The notes beneath the pieces were generated by a model, which was given only the letters and a program-made list of their open reading frames with translations, made no database searches and had not been told where the DNA came from. Of a stretch of DNA of 39,288 nt, positions 8,240 to 16,400 are shown piece by piece. A program made the position numbers and the translations under genes. The stretch is from Mucilaginibacter xinganensis. Lineage in GTDB: Bacteria; Bacteroidota; Bacteroidia; Sphingobacteriales; Sphingobacteriaceae. How positions within the stretch are numbered: position 1 is the first letter of the stretch; each line of letters opens with the position of its first letter. The stretch covers positions 1 through 39,288 of the forward strand of contig JAMFSA010000155.1 in NCBI GenBank assembly GCA_026225055.1. Direction: 5' to 3'.

Positions 8240-8884
8240 TTAATAATCAGCTAATCTGATTATTTCCAACTCATTATCCCCAAGCAATCTATTAGTTGCT
8301 ATATGAACTATATTATTTGGCGAAGGTAATTTTACTTCCTTTAAATACCACAAATTATCTTCAACTTTCACCAGGTCGTGTTGTACATTAACGCTTGATA
8401 AAGGCATGTTCATTCCTCTTCCATCAGCCTTTATAATGGCTTCCTTACGGGTCCAATAATTAAAAAATGTATGGATGGGAGCAGGGCTTTCGGTTAACGA
8501 TCTCCATTCACCGGCATCAAAGGATTCGCTGAAATCATCCAGATCAATATTTCTTATTTCCTCTACATCAACCCCCACTTTTAATGAATCACTTATTATG
8601 CAAACCGCGCAGTTGTTAGTATGTGATATATTAAAATCAATACTATCATTAAAAAAAGGACGACCGTATACCGTATACTGAAGCAGATCAAAACTAAAAT
8701 CTACCATATTAAAGCACTGCATCCCTTTTAAAAGAAGCATTTTGCTTAGCAAGCGAATATAGCCTGATTCCCACTTTTTGAGTTTTAAAACTTCGTTCCG
8801 CGTTTTTTCAGAAAACAGACTTAGCAGTTCTTCATACTTATGTTTATCAAAGTTCTGTATTTCTACATAAATAAGCCTGGTCAT
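8240..8884 (-). CDS. 4'-phosphopantetheinyl transferase, Sfp/AcpT superfamily
   Basis: A 214-aa transferase that moves phosphopantetheine from CoA onto the serine of carrier domains. The diagnostic motifs are VGVDVE (103-108; Mg ligands D106 and E108) and WTRKEAIIK (144-152; E148 and K152), with NISHT (85-89) near the CoA site. The length is close to Sfp. It lies 61 bp downstream of the A-T-TE protein, in the same direction, so its obvious partner is that protein's carrier domain (S557). It might also serve other carriers in the cell. It is probably translated from the same mRNA as the NRPS gene and hemW. Confidence 0.93.
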   Translation of the reverse strand: MTRLIYVEIQNFDKHKYEELLSLFSEKTRNEVLKLKKWESGYIRLLSKMLLLKGMQCFNMVDFSFDLLQYTVYGRPFFNDSIDFNISHTNNCAVCIISDSLKVGVDVEEIRNIDLDDFSESFDAGEWRSLTESPAPIHTFFNYWTRKEAIIKADGRGMNMPLSSVNVQHDLVKVEDNLWYLKEVKLPSPNNIVHIATNRLLGDNELEIIRLADY

Positions 8885-8945
8885 TTATTTAGGGGCGATG
8901 AGTGATGTTGTATACTTTTTAAATATCAATAATATTATACACAAC

Positions 8946-11567
8946 TTAAAACCCTTCGTTCAGCAGGTTTTGAAGTTTATTAGCAAAGCCCTCTACATTG
9001 GTATTATCGTACATGCTGTAGTGGTTGCCGTTAACCGGGATGCTTTTTATCTGTTTTACATAGGGTTTCCAGCCCAGGTAAATAAAATCATCCATGTAAA
9101 AAGTTTTTTCTTTGGCCCTTAAAACAACCATGTTGCCGTCATATGGGCTCAGGTTGTATTTTAAATAAGCCTTTATATGTAAACTGAAAATATCAAAGTC
9201 AATATCTGTATTTCTTTCCTGGCTTTTTTCCGGCGCGGAACCGCCCCTTTTTTTATTTTTAAGGCGCGTTTTAATAGCCCTTTTGATACCTTTAAACACG
9301 CCATTATAATAATTGAACGCCTTTGCAGGGCCGTATTTAAGCCTGTAAAACGAATAAGCGATAAGCCTCAAAAAAGTAATTGTTGAATATTTTGTTTTGA
9401 TCAAAGATGGATCGCGGGTTAAGCCATCAATGGTAACCAGTAATTTTACTTCTTTACCCAGGGCCTTTAGCTGTTTGGCCATTTCGTAGGCAATAACTCC
9501 GCCCAGCGAAAAACCGGCTAAGTAGTATGGGGTATTTGCGCCCTCACGCAAAATACTATTCACATAGTATGTGGCAATTTCTTCAATGCTTTCAAATAAT
9601 TTCCCCTGGTTGTTATAACCGTTTGATTGGAAGCCATATACAGGCTGATCTGCATCAAGCCCGTCGCTCAGGTTGAAAAAACCGTCATAAACCAATCCGC
9701 CGCCATTTATAAGATACAAAGGTGGTTTGGTGCCTTCGGGCTTTATTGCTATTAATATATTGGGGATATCAATTAAACTGGGCCTGTCAAACAATTTGGC
9801 CAGCGATGCAATGTTAGGGTATTGGTTAAGCTGTATATATGAAATATGCTTGTCTGTTTCTTTTTTTAATAACGAAAGCATCTGTACGCCCATAATTGAG
9901 TTGCCGCCCAGCTCAAAAAAATTATCATAAATATTTATGGAATCGTGATGAAGCACACGCTTCCAGATCTCATGGATAGTTTTTTCATAAGGTGTTGTAG
10001 GCTCAACAGATGTAGCTGCGCTTTCGTCTTTAGATATGGAGTTGATTAACTGCTCCCTGTCTGCTTTGCCATTGGATGTAAATGGTATCGAATCAACTGC
10101 TTTAATGCTGGTTGGCAGCATATATCCGGGCAGCTTAGTTACCAGGTGATCCCACAGATCCTGTACAGTATGTTCAGGCAGCAGTACAACATAAGCTGTG
10201 ATCTGCAAAAAGCCCAGTTTGTTTTTTTTAGTTAATACTACGGCATGTTTTACAATTCCGCTGTTTTTAATAGCGCTCTCTATCGAAGCCAGCTCAATCC
10301 GGTAGCCATTTATTTTAACCTGATCGTCTATACGCCCTAAATATTCAATATTTCCATCACTTAAATACCTGCCGAAATCACCGGTTTTAAAAACAATTTC
10401 GCTAGTATCACTTAGCGGATTTTTAATAAAGCGTTTATCGGTAAGGGTTGGTTTATTCAGATAGCCACGGGCAACGCCGTAACCGCCTATATGAATTTCA
10501 CCTACCATATCATCACCAAGCAATTGGCCGTTTTCATCCAATATCAGCAGTTCGGTATAATCAATAGGTTTACCTATAAGCACTTTTTCAACTACAGCGT
10601 CATCATCAGGCATCATCCAGTAGGAGGAGTGGATGGTAGTTTCAGTAGGGCCGTACAAATTGTAGAGCAGCACACGCGGCAGTTTGTTTTTAAACAGGTT
10701 TGCCTGGTAAGGGGTTAAAGCCTCTCCACTACAAATTACCCGCTTTAAACTGCTGAATTCCCCCTGCTCAATACTCAGTAAAAAGAACTCGAGCATAGTA
10801 GGAATAAAGTGCGCTGTTGTTATTTGCCGGGTTTTTATGATCTGCCTCAGTTTGCTTATATCACGATAATCATCTTTAGGCATAATTACCAGCCGGGCAC
10901 CTGCAATCAGCGGGCCCATAATTTCCCATACCGAAACATCAAAGCAAAAAGTAGTTTTTTGCAATGCCACATCGGTGGTTGTTAGGTTAAGATATTTTTG
11001 GGCCCATATTAAATTGTTTGCCACACTGCCGTGTGTGATCATTACGCCATTTGGTACCCCTGTGGTGCCCGAAGTATAGATTACATAAGCCAGGTTTTCA
11101 GCAGCAATTTCAATATCAGGGTTTTCTTTTGAAAGATTAGCTGATATGGTCAGCGCCTTATCTAATACAATTAGCTCAGCCGAAGTATTGTTGAATATCG
11201 GCGCTGAATCATTGTCGGTAACTATAAATTTAGCGGCACAATCGTTCAGTATGTAGTAAATTCTTTCTGTAGGGTATTCGGGGTCAACCGGTACGTAGGC
11301 TGCACCTGTTTTTTGTATCGCGATTATGCCTATTATAAGTTCAATACTGCTGTTTAGGCAAAGTGGTACCAGGTCTTCGTGTTTTACGCCTTTAGCAACC
11401 AGGTAATTGGCTAGTTTATTTACCCGCGCATTTAATTCGGCATAAGTTATCGCGTCGTCATTAAAAACCAGGGCGATATTTTCGCTATGGGCTAATACAC
11501 TCTTTTCAAAAAGATCTGTAATATTTAATCGCGAAAAGTCAGTAATAGTCCCCTCTAAATAAGTCAT
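8946..11567 (-). CDS. Stand-alone NRPS-like protein: adenylation, carrier and thioesterase domains, predicted serine-activating
   Basis: An 873-aa protein with domains A (about 15-505), carrier (about 525-595) and type I thioesterase (about 615-870), and no condensation domain. A-domain motifs: YTSGTTGVPNG (164-174), NLYGPTETT (303-311), FKTGDFGR (393-400), GRIDDQVKINGYRIEL (411-426) and the A10 lysine K501. Specificity residues by hand alignment to GrsA are D210 V211 W214 H253 I278 S280 L304 I312 H313 K501, or DVWHISLIHK, close to the serine code DVWHLSLIDK. D210 indicates an alpha-amino acid. The carrier site is S557 in LGGNS. The thioesterase triad is S687 (GFSLGG), D714 and H849 (GNHYSM). 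The usual A3 lysine is asparagine (N173). A basic lid insert (about 764-775) is unusual. The product is unknown. Confidence 0.9.
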   Translation of the reverse strand: MTYLEGTITDFSRLNITDLFEKSVLAHSENIALVFNDDAITYAELNARVNKLANYLVAKGVKHEDLVPLCLNSSIELIIGIIAIQKTGAAYVPVDPEYPTERIYYILNDCAAKFIVTDNDSAPIFNNTSAELIVLDKALTISANLSKENPDIEIAAENLAYVIYTSGTTGVPNGVMITHGSVANNLIWAQKYLNLTTTDVALQKTTFCFDVSVWEIMGPLIAGARLVIMPKDDYRDISKLRQIIKTRQITTAHFIPTMLEFFLLSIEQGEFSSLKRVICSGEALTPYQANLFKNKLPRVLLYNLYGPTETTIHSSYWMMPDDDAVVEKVLIGKPIDYTELLILDENGQLLGDDMVGEIHIGGYGVARGYLNKPTLTDKRFIKNPLSDTSEIVFKTGDFGRYLSDGNIEYLGRIDDQVKINGYRIELASIESAIKNSGIVKHAVVLTKKNKLGFLQITAYVVLLPEHTVQDLWDHLVTKLPGYMLPTSIKAVDSIPFTSNGKADREQLINSISKDESAATSVEPTTPYEKTIHEIWKRVLHHDSINIYDNFFELGGNSIMGVQMLSLLKKETDKHISYIQLNQYPNIASLAKLFDRPSLIDIPNILIAIKPEGTKPPLYLINGGGLVYDGFFNLSDGLDADQPVYGFQSNGYNNQGKLFESIEEIATYYVNSILREGANTPYYLAGFSLGGVIAYEMAKQLKALGKEVKLLVTIDGLTRDPSLIKTKYSTITFLRLIAYSFYRLKYGPAKAFNYYNGVFKGIKRAIKTRLKNKKRGGSAPEKSQERNTDIDFDIFSLHIKAYLKYNLSPYDGNMVVLRAKEKTFYMDDFIYLGWKPYVKQIKSIPVNGNHYSMYDNTNVEGFANKLQNLLNEGF

Positions 11568-12129
11568 TAATTAAGCTGTGCAAGTCTTTTTTGTAGTGTT
11601 CGTAACAAAAAATATAGTTAAAACCTTTAAAAGGGTCTGCTAATAGCTGTCCAGATAAAATGATCGCCAACAGTTTGGGTTAAATTTTCCAGGGGGGGAG
11701 TTCTTTAACACTAATATTGATTGCTTGCACTACCTGCAGCCTATAATTTGTTAGTTTAAATACCATCAAATATATCATTTTTAGGCTAACACTTTAAAGG
11801 CATCGGAAGCATTACTTGTATTTTTTTGGTGACATTTTTATTAACATTTACCATCAATTAATATTAAATACTAACTGGTTAAAATTCAGGTTTAAAAACC
11901 CGAATATGAGCTTATGTATACTGGTAATTTATTTGTTACGTTTAAGTGCCTATATAGTTACGCTTAGTGTTGATGCCTGGTTTGGTGATAAGCAATTATC
12001 TTGTTAAAATAATTGTAATAATATTTGGATTGGGCTCGCTGTTAATTTAACACTAAAATAAAGCGCAAATGCATAAAAAGCCCAATAAATGCGGTATTTT
12101 CGCACAAAAAATAAGCAACCTTATTTATA
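11568..12129. other. 562-bp divergent intergenic region
   Basis: This region separates the NRPS operon (minus) from the DUF4271 gene (plus) and should hold both promoters, but no full TTTG-N19-TAnnTTTG match was found. TATTTTCG at 12095-12102 is a one-mismatch -7 candidate for the DUF4271 gene. A G7 run is at 11691-11699. An imperfect hairpin (TTCAGGTTT with AAACCCGAA) lies at about 11885-11904. A short TTG-started frame (11816-12007) looks random. The length is unusual for this gene-dense window. Confidence 0.5.
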
Positions 12130-13125
12130 ATGCGCTTTATTGTTTTGGTGCTTCTGTTTACACTCATTATCTGTTCAGGTGTTTATGCGCAGCAGGATTC
12201 TGTGCCTGCAAATAAGCCGGGGTTAACAGGTAAAGTATCTTCGCAAGTTGCTGATTCTAACGTAACCAGCACTCCGCAGCACATGGCTTTGCTTGATTCG
12301 GTAGCGCTGGCTACAACATTACGTGCAAAGTTTGTAAGTGATTCACTGGCTAAGCTGTATGTTTACCCCGATTCAAACCGGGTTAACCAATTGGCCGCAA
12401 TGCTGATAGGGAATTTATACAAAGGGCATAATTTTCTGGATCTGCCTTTTAAATCATCCAAAACTACATTGGATGGGCACATTCGTAAAAGCCGCGACCC
12501 ATGGATACTGGTTATCATCGTTATCCTGCTTTTGTATACCGCCTTACTCAATTTTTCATTAGGCAGCGATATAAAAACTATATTTCAATCATTTTATGCC
12601 AAACGCGCGGCCCAGTTTGATAAGGACGAACGGCAGCTGAATTTTCGCACATTTGTTGGCCTTTTCCTGCTTTTTAGCGCCACGTTCGGTTTGTTTTTAT
12701 ATCAATACGCTTCTTATAAAAGTGTGTATTTTAGTTATAGCGGTATGCAGCTGTTTATAGCGCTTTCACTTATAATAGTATCGCTTTTCGCATTTAAGTT
12801 TCTGTTACTGAAGATTATAGGTTTTTTGTTTGATATTAATCGCGTAGTTAGCGAATACATCACAACACTATATTTAACCTATTTTAATATAGCGTTTGTG
12901 TTTTTACCGGTTGCTGTATGCTTTAGCTTAATGGCGGCCCAGTTTATCCCTTACCTGCTGGCTGTAGCCTTGTTTTTAATCGTAGTTATATTCGTTTGGA
13001 TCTATCTGCGAAGCAGTGTAAACATTATTTCTAATTTTCGATTTCACAAATTTTATTTATTTATCTATCTTTGTGCCCTCGAAATTTGCCCTATTTTAAT
13101 TTTGATTAAGGTACTTAACTTATAG
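12130..13125 (+). CDS. DUF4271 family inner-membrane protein
   Basis: A 331-aa protein with a signal-peptide-like start (VLVLLFTLIICSGVYAQ), a Ser/Asp-rich stretch of about 100 residues predicted outside the membrane, and then about six membrane segments (roughly 123-143, 172-192, 205-228, 247-268, 271-291 and 310-328). The adjacency to hemD is what is usually seen for DUF4271 in Bacteroidota, and this helps the assignment. No catalytic motif was found. It ends 26 bp before the hemD start, and a candidate hemD promoter lies inside its last codons. A role linked to the envelope or to the gldKLMN system downstream is only an inference from position. Confidence 0.8.
   Translation: MRFIVLVLLFTLIICSGVYAQQDSVPANKPGLTGKVSSQVADSNVTSTPQHMALLDSVALATTLRAKFVSDSLAKLYVYPDSNRVNQLAAMLIGNLYKGHNFLDLPFKSSKTTLDGHIRKSRDPWILVIIVILLLYTALLNFSLGSDIKTIFQSFYAKRAAQFDKDERQLNFRTFVGLFLLFSATFGLFLYQYASYKSVYFSYSGMQLFIALSLIIVSLFAFKFLLLKIIGFLFDINRVVSEYITTLYLTYFNIAFVFLPVAVCFSLMAAQFIPYLLAVALFLIVVIFVWIYLRSSVNIISNFRFHKFYLFIYLCALEICPILILIKVLNL
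13066..13073 (+). promoter_or_regulatory. Candidate internal promoter for hemD
   Basis: TATCTTTG fits TAnnTTTG exactly. TTTC at 13042-13045, 20 bp upstream, matches three of four -33 bases. It lies inside the end of the DUF4271 gene, about 78 bp before the hemD start, and could give hemD, and perhaps the gld genes, separate transcription. Confidence 0.35.
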
Positions 13126-13151
13126 GATTTAGGCAGTTATAAAATTGAATA

Positions 13152-13910
13152 TTGGAAGATAGAAAGAAAAAGGTTAAAAGTATACTGGTTACTTTGCCAA
13201 AACCTGAGAACGATAAAAATCCATACGCTGAACTGGCTAAAAAGCTAAACCTGAAGATTGATTTCAGAGCTTTTATACATGTTGAAGGCGTACCGGCTAA
13301 GGATTTTCGTAAAGAAAAAATTAACCTTGTGGACTTTACCGCGGTGATTTTTACGAGCCGTAATTCTGCTGATCACTTTTTCCGCATTTGCGAAGAGATG
13401 CGCTTTGAGGTGCCTGTAGAAATGAAATACTTCTGCCTTTCAGAAACCATAGCTCTGTATCTTCAAAAATATATACAGTACCGCAAAAGAAAAATATTCT
13501 TTGGCAAACAAACCGCGGCCGACCTGGCCGAGGTGCTAAAAAAGCATTCGAACGAAAAATTCCTATACCCATGCTCGGATGTAGCAGCCGAAGAAACGCA
13601 AAAGTTTTTGCTGGAAAACGGTTACAACTTTACACCGGCAGTACTTTTCCGTACCGTTTGCAGTGATCTTTCCGATCTGGCCGAAGTTTTTTACGACGTT
13701 ATCGCCTTCTTTAGCCCATCAAGTATCCAGTCGCTGTATAAAAACTTCCCTGATTTTAAACAGAATAACACCCGTATAGCTGCCTTTGGTGCAACAACCC
13801 ATAAAGCTGTGCTTGAATCGGGTTTAATATTGGATATTCCGGCACCCACACCACAAGCCCCGTCTATGACAATGGCAATAGAACAATACGTTAAACAGGT
13901 AAATAAATAA
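13152..13910 (+). CDS. hemD: Uroporphyrinogen-III synthase, TTG start
   Basis: A 252-aa cytosolic enzyme that closes and inverts ring D of hydroxymethylbilane to make uroporphyrinogen III for heme. The family is poorly conserved, but the signs are present: KVKSILVTLPKPE at the start, VIFTSRNSADHFF (about 65-77), VIAFFSPSSIQSL (about 187-199) and AAFGATTHKAV (about 209-219). The start codon must be TTG: there is a TGA two codons upstream, only ATA between, and no in-frame ATG in the conserved N-terminal part. No Shine-Dalgarno sequence is visible. It lies between DUF4271 and gldK, 270 bp before the latter. Confidence 0.88.
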   Translation: MEDRKKKVKSILVTLPKPENDKNPYAELAKKLNLKIDFRAFIHVEGVPAKDFRKEKINLVDFTAVIFTSRNSADHFFRICEEMRFEVPVEMKYFCLSETIALYLQKYIQYRKRKIFFGKQTAADLAEVLKKHSNEKFLYPCSDVAAEETQKFLLENGYNFTPAVLFRTVCSDLSDLAEVFYDVIAFFSPSSIQSLYKNFPDFKQNNTRIAAFGATTHKAVLESGLILDIPAPTPQAPSMTMAIEQYVKQVNK

Positions 13911-14181
13911 AGTTTAACTATTTTTATTTAACTTATTGTAACTTTTTTTTACAACCTCCCGTAAAACAGCCTGATAATAGCCCTCTAATCGAGTGATATT
14001 CATTGAAGGTTGTTAACACATAATTCGCTAATTATTAATTAGTTAGTATGCTGTGTTGATAGCTTATCAACAAGTGCTGAAAAAAAATGATTTATTTTCA
14101 GTATTTATAATCATTTGTTATATTCGGGGGTTACATTTAGTCGTTATATATTTTATATAACTGGATTTTTGAATTATATAT
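13911..14181 (+). promoter_or_regulatory. Leader region of the gldKLMN operon with clustered palindromes
   Basis: This 271-bp region holds four palindromes: TGTTAACA at about 14011-14018, CTAATTATTAATTAG at 14028-14042, TGTTGATA-GCT-TATCAACA at 14054-14072, and GTTATATA-TTT-TATATAAC at 14143-14161. The last is 20 bp before the gldK start codon. A -7-like TACATTTA is at 14132-14139, but without a TTTG at the right distance. The palindromes could be operator sites or mRNA structure; AT-rich sequence makes some chance palindromes likely. Confidence 0.4.
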
Positions 14182-15498
14182 ATGAAGCAGATATACTCTT
14201 TAGTTGTTATTATGGTTACACTGGCAGCATTAAGCAGCTGTCGCAGCGGTGGTGGGGGTGAATTAACCGGCGTTCCTCAGCGTAACTTTAGGGCGGAAGT
14301 GCCTTATGGCATGGTTTACATACCAGGCGGAACCTTTTTAATGGGCCAAACAGACCAGGATATTACCTACTCTCAAATATCCCAAACAAAACAGGTTACT
14401 GTCCCTCCATTCTTCATGGATCAAACTGAGATCTCAAATAGCCAGTACAAACAGTTTGTATTTTGGGTACGCGATTCAATCGCTATCACCAACTATTTAA
14501 ATGATGATAAATACTACATCCACCCTAAAGGTGCAACAACAGCTAAATCAAATGGAAAAAAATACATCAATTGGGATTATGTAAAAAGGTATCCTGTTTG
14601 GAGCCCCGCACGTAAAGGACAAGGTAACAATGGCGCTAAGCTTGATGGTATGTACTACCAGGGCGATGACCGTGTGTTTGATCGTAATGAGATAGATGTG
14701 CGTTTATTAAAATATAACTACTCAATGCTGGTATTGCGTAACGCTGCCAACTATAAGAACGATAAATCAAAAAGACGCTCTGATTTCATTTTGCGCGATA
14801 CAGTACAGGTATATCCTGATACTTTAGTTTGGCTGAGCGATTTCTCATACGCTGCTAACGAGCCAATGGTACAGGGGTATTTTTCACACCCTGCTTACAG
14901 GAACTATCCTGTTGTTGGTGTAACCTGGCGCCAGGCACGTGCCTTCACCGTATGGCGCACACGTTATAATGATAGCTATAAAGATGCACATCACTTACCA
15001 CACCGTTTGCCATACGAATTACCTTCAGAGGCCCAGTTTGAATATGCTGCACGTGGTGGCAGGATAGGTACCGATTACCCTTGGGGTGGCCCGTACATCA
15101 AAAATGCCAAAGGTTGTTTATTGGCTAACTTTAAACCAGGCCGTGGTAACTACTCTGATGATGGTGGCGCTTACACAGTAAATGTAAGATCATATTTCCC
15201 TAACGATTACGGTTTATATAATATGGCGGGTAACGTTGCTGAGTGGACCTCATCAACATTTAACCCGTCAGCTTCAACATTCGTGAGCGATATGTCACCT
15301 ACCTATGAGTATGAGGCTAAAGCAAGCGATCCTGAAGAACTAAAACGTAAAGTAGTAAAAGGCGGATCATGGAAAGATGTAGGTTACTTCCTGCAAAACT
15401 CATCACGCAGTTACGAATACCAGGACACAGCAAAATCTTACATCGGCTTCCGTTGCGTAACAAGCTTTATGGGCCGCGATATAAGAGACAAACACTAA
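14182..15498 (+). CDS. gldK: Type IX secretion ring lipoprotein GldK
   Basis: A 438-aa lipoprotein with lipobox LSSC (C20) and a formylglycine-generating-enzyme-like (SUMF1) domain over most of the mature chain. It opens with MVYIPGGTFLMGQ and closes with the fold's RYSFGFR-like end, here YIGFRC. Characteristic pieces are VTWRQARAFTVWR, LPSEAQFEYAARGG and YNMAGNVAEWT. GldK (PorK) forms, with GldN, the periplasmic ring under the outer membrane that is part of the type IX secretion machine. It is the first gene of gldKLMN, with 49 bp before gldL. The identity rests on the domain plus the complete neighbour set. Confidence 0.95.
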   Translation: MKQIYSLVVIMVTLAALSSCRSGGGGELTGVPQRNFRAEVPYGMVYIPGGTFLMGQTDQDITYSQISQTKQVTVPPFFMDQTEISNSQYKQFVFWVRDSIAITNYLNDDKYYIHPKGATTAKSNGKKYINWDYVKRYPVWSPARKGQGNNGAKLDGMYYQGDDRVFDRNEIDVRLLKYNYSMLVLRNAANYKNDKSKRRSDFILRDTVQVYPDTLVWLSDFSYAANEPMVQGYFSHPAYRNYPVVGVTWRQARAFTVWRTRYNDSYKDAHHLPHRLPYELPSEAQFEYAARGGRIGTDYPWGGPYIKNAKGCLLANFKPGRGNYSDDGGAYTVNVRSYFPNDYGLYNMAGNVAEWTSSTFNPSASTFVSDMSPTYEYEAKASDPEELKRKVVKGGSWKDVGYFLQNSSRSYEYQDTAKSYIGFRCVTSFMGRDIRDKH

Positions 15499-15547
15499 AA
15501 GTTCAACTCACTTAACTCACAATTTAATATACTTTTTTTTAAAAATT

Positions 15548-16342
15548 ATGGCTGGCAAAAAACAAGGTTACGGAATAAACAACATCGTATCATGGGGCGC
15601 TACGGTAGTTATTATTGGACTATTATTCAAAATTCAGCACTGGCCTTATGGTGGCTTGTTCATTTCACTGGGTTTAGGAATGGAAGCTTTCCTATTCTTG
15701 ATATTAGGCTTTCAGAGAGATACTACAGAGGTGGATTGGACCCGCGCTTACCCTGAATTAGCTGATGACTACAGCGGCGAGTTACCTAAAAGAGCTGCAA
15801 TTGCACCAAGCAATTTCTCAAATACCGCAGCTTTAGATAAAATGATGAGTGACGCTAAAATTGGTCCTGAACTTATCCAGAACCTGGGCGAAGGCTTAAG
15901 AACTTTTGGTGATAAAGTTAACGCGATCTCTAAAGTTACTGATGCAGGTAATGCTACTATCGCATTCACTGAAAAAATAAAATCAGCAACTGATAGCTAT
16001 GATAAATTAAGTACATCATTTGAAAAAGCCTCTGCAAATCTGGCTGAAATGGCAGGCTCAAGCAATGATTCAAAAAATTATCATGAGCAGGTAAATACAA
16101 TGGTTAAAAATCTTGCAGCATTAAATGCAGTTTACGAACTGGAATTGAATGACTCAAGTAATCACTTAAAATCAATGAGTAAGTTTTACAAAGACATGGA
16201 AGGAACCATGCAAAACTTTAACGAATCATTGGATGGCTCACAACAGTTTAAAACTGAAGTTGGCAAATTAGCTAAGAACTTGTCTTCATTAAATGCTGTT
16301 TATGGCAATATGCTATCAGCAATGAGTCAGCCTCGTGCTTAA
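15548..16342 (+). CDS. gldL: Type IX secretion / gliding motor protein GldL
   Basis: A 264-aa inner-membrane protein. Two membrane helices lie near the N-terminus (about 11-28 and 33-54), joined by KIQHWPYGG. The second helix contains a buried glutamate, E46 in GLGMEAFLF, that corresponds to the proton-coupling glutamate known in GldL. The remainder is a long helical, probably coiled-coil, cytoplasmic tail (about 95-260) with repeated ALNAVY/SLNAVY units. With GldM it makes the proton-driven rotary motor that powers type IX secretion and gliding. A T-rich tract precedes the ATG and there is no Shine-Dalgarno sequence. It lies 58 bp before gldM. Confidence 0.96.
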   Translation: MAGKKQGYGINNIVSWGATVVIIGLLFKIQHWPYGGLFISLGLGMEAFLFLILGFQRDTTEVDWTRAYPELADDYSGELPKRAAIAPSNFSNTAALDKMMSDAKIGPELIQNLGEGLRTFGDKVNAISKVTDAGNATIAFTEKIKSATDSYDKLSTSFEKASANLAEMAGSSNDSKNYHEQVNTMVKNLAALNAVYELELNDSSNHLKSMSKFYKDMEGTMQNFNESLDGSQQFKTEVGKLAKNLSSLNAVYGNMLSAMSQPRA

Positions 16343-16400
16343 TACATTAATACCTAATTAATTGATTAAAATTATTTTAACCTAACTAAGATTAAATCAC

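Noticed and set aside
8946..11567. Asn in place of Lys in the A3 motif as proof of an inactive adenylation domain
   Set aside because: The A3 lysine is helpful but not the catalytic one; the A10 lysine K501 and all other core motifs are present.
11816..12007. 63-aa plus-strand frame in the divergent region
   Set aside because: It starts with TTG, is rich in random hydrophobic residues, and no family pattern is seen.
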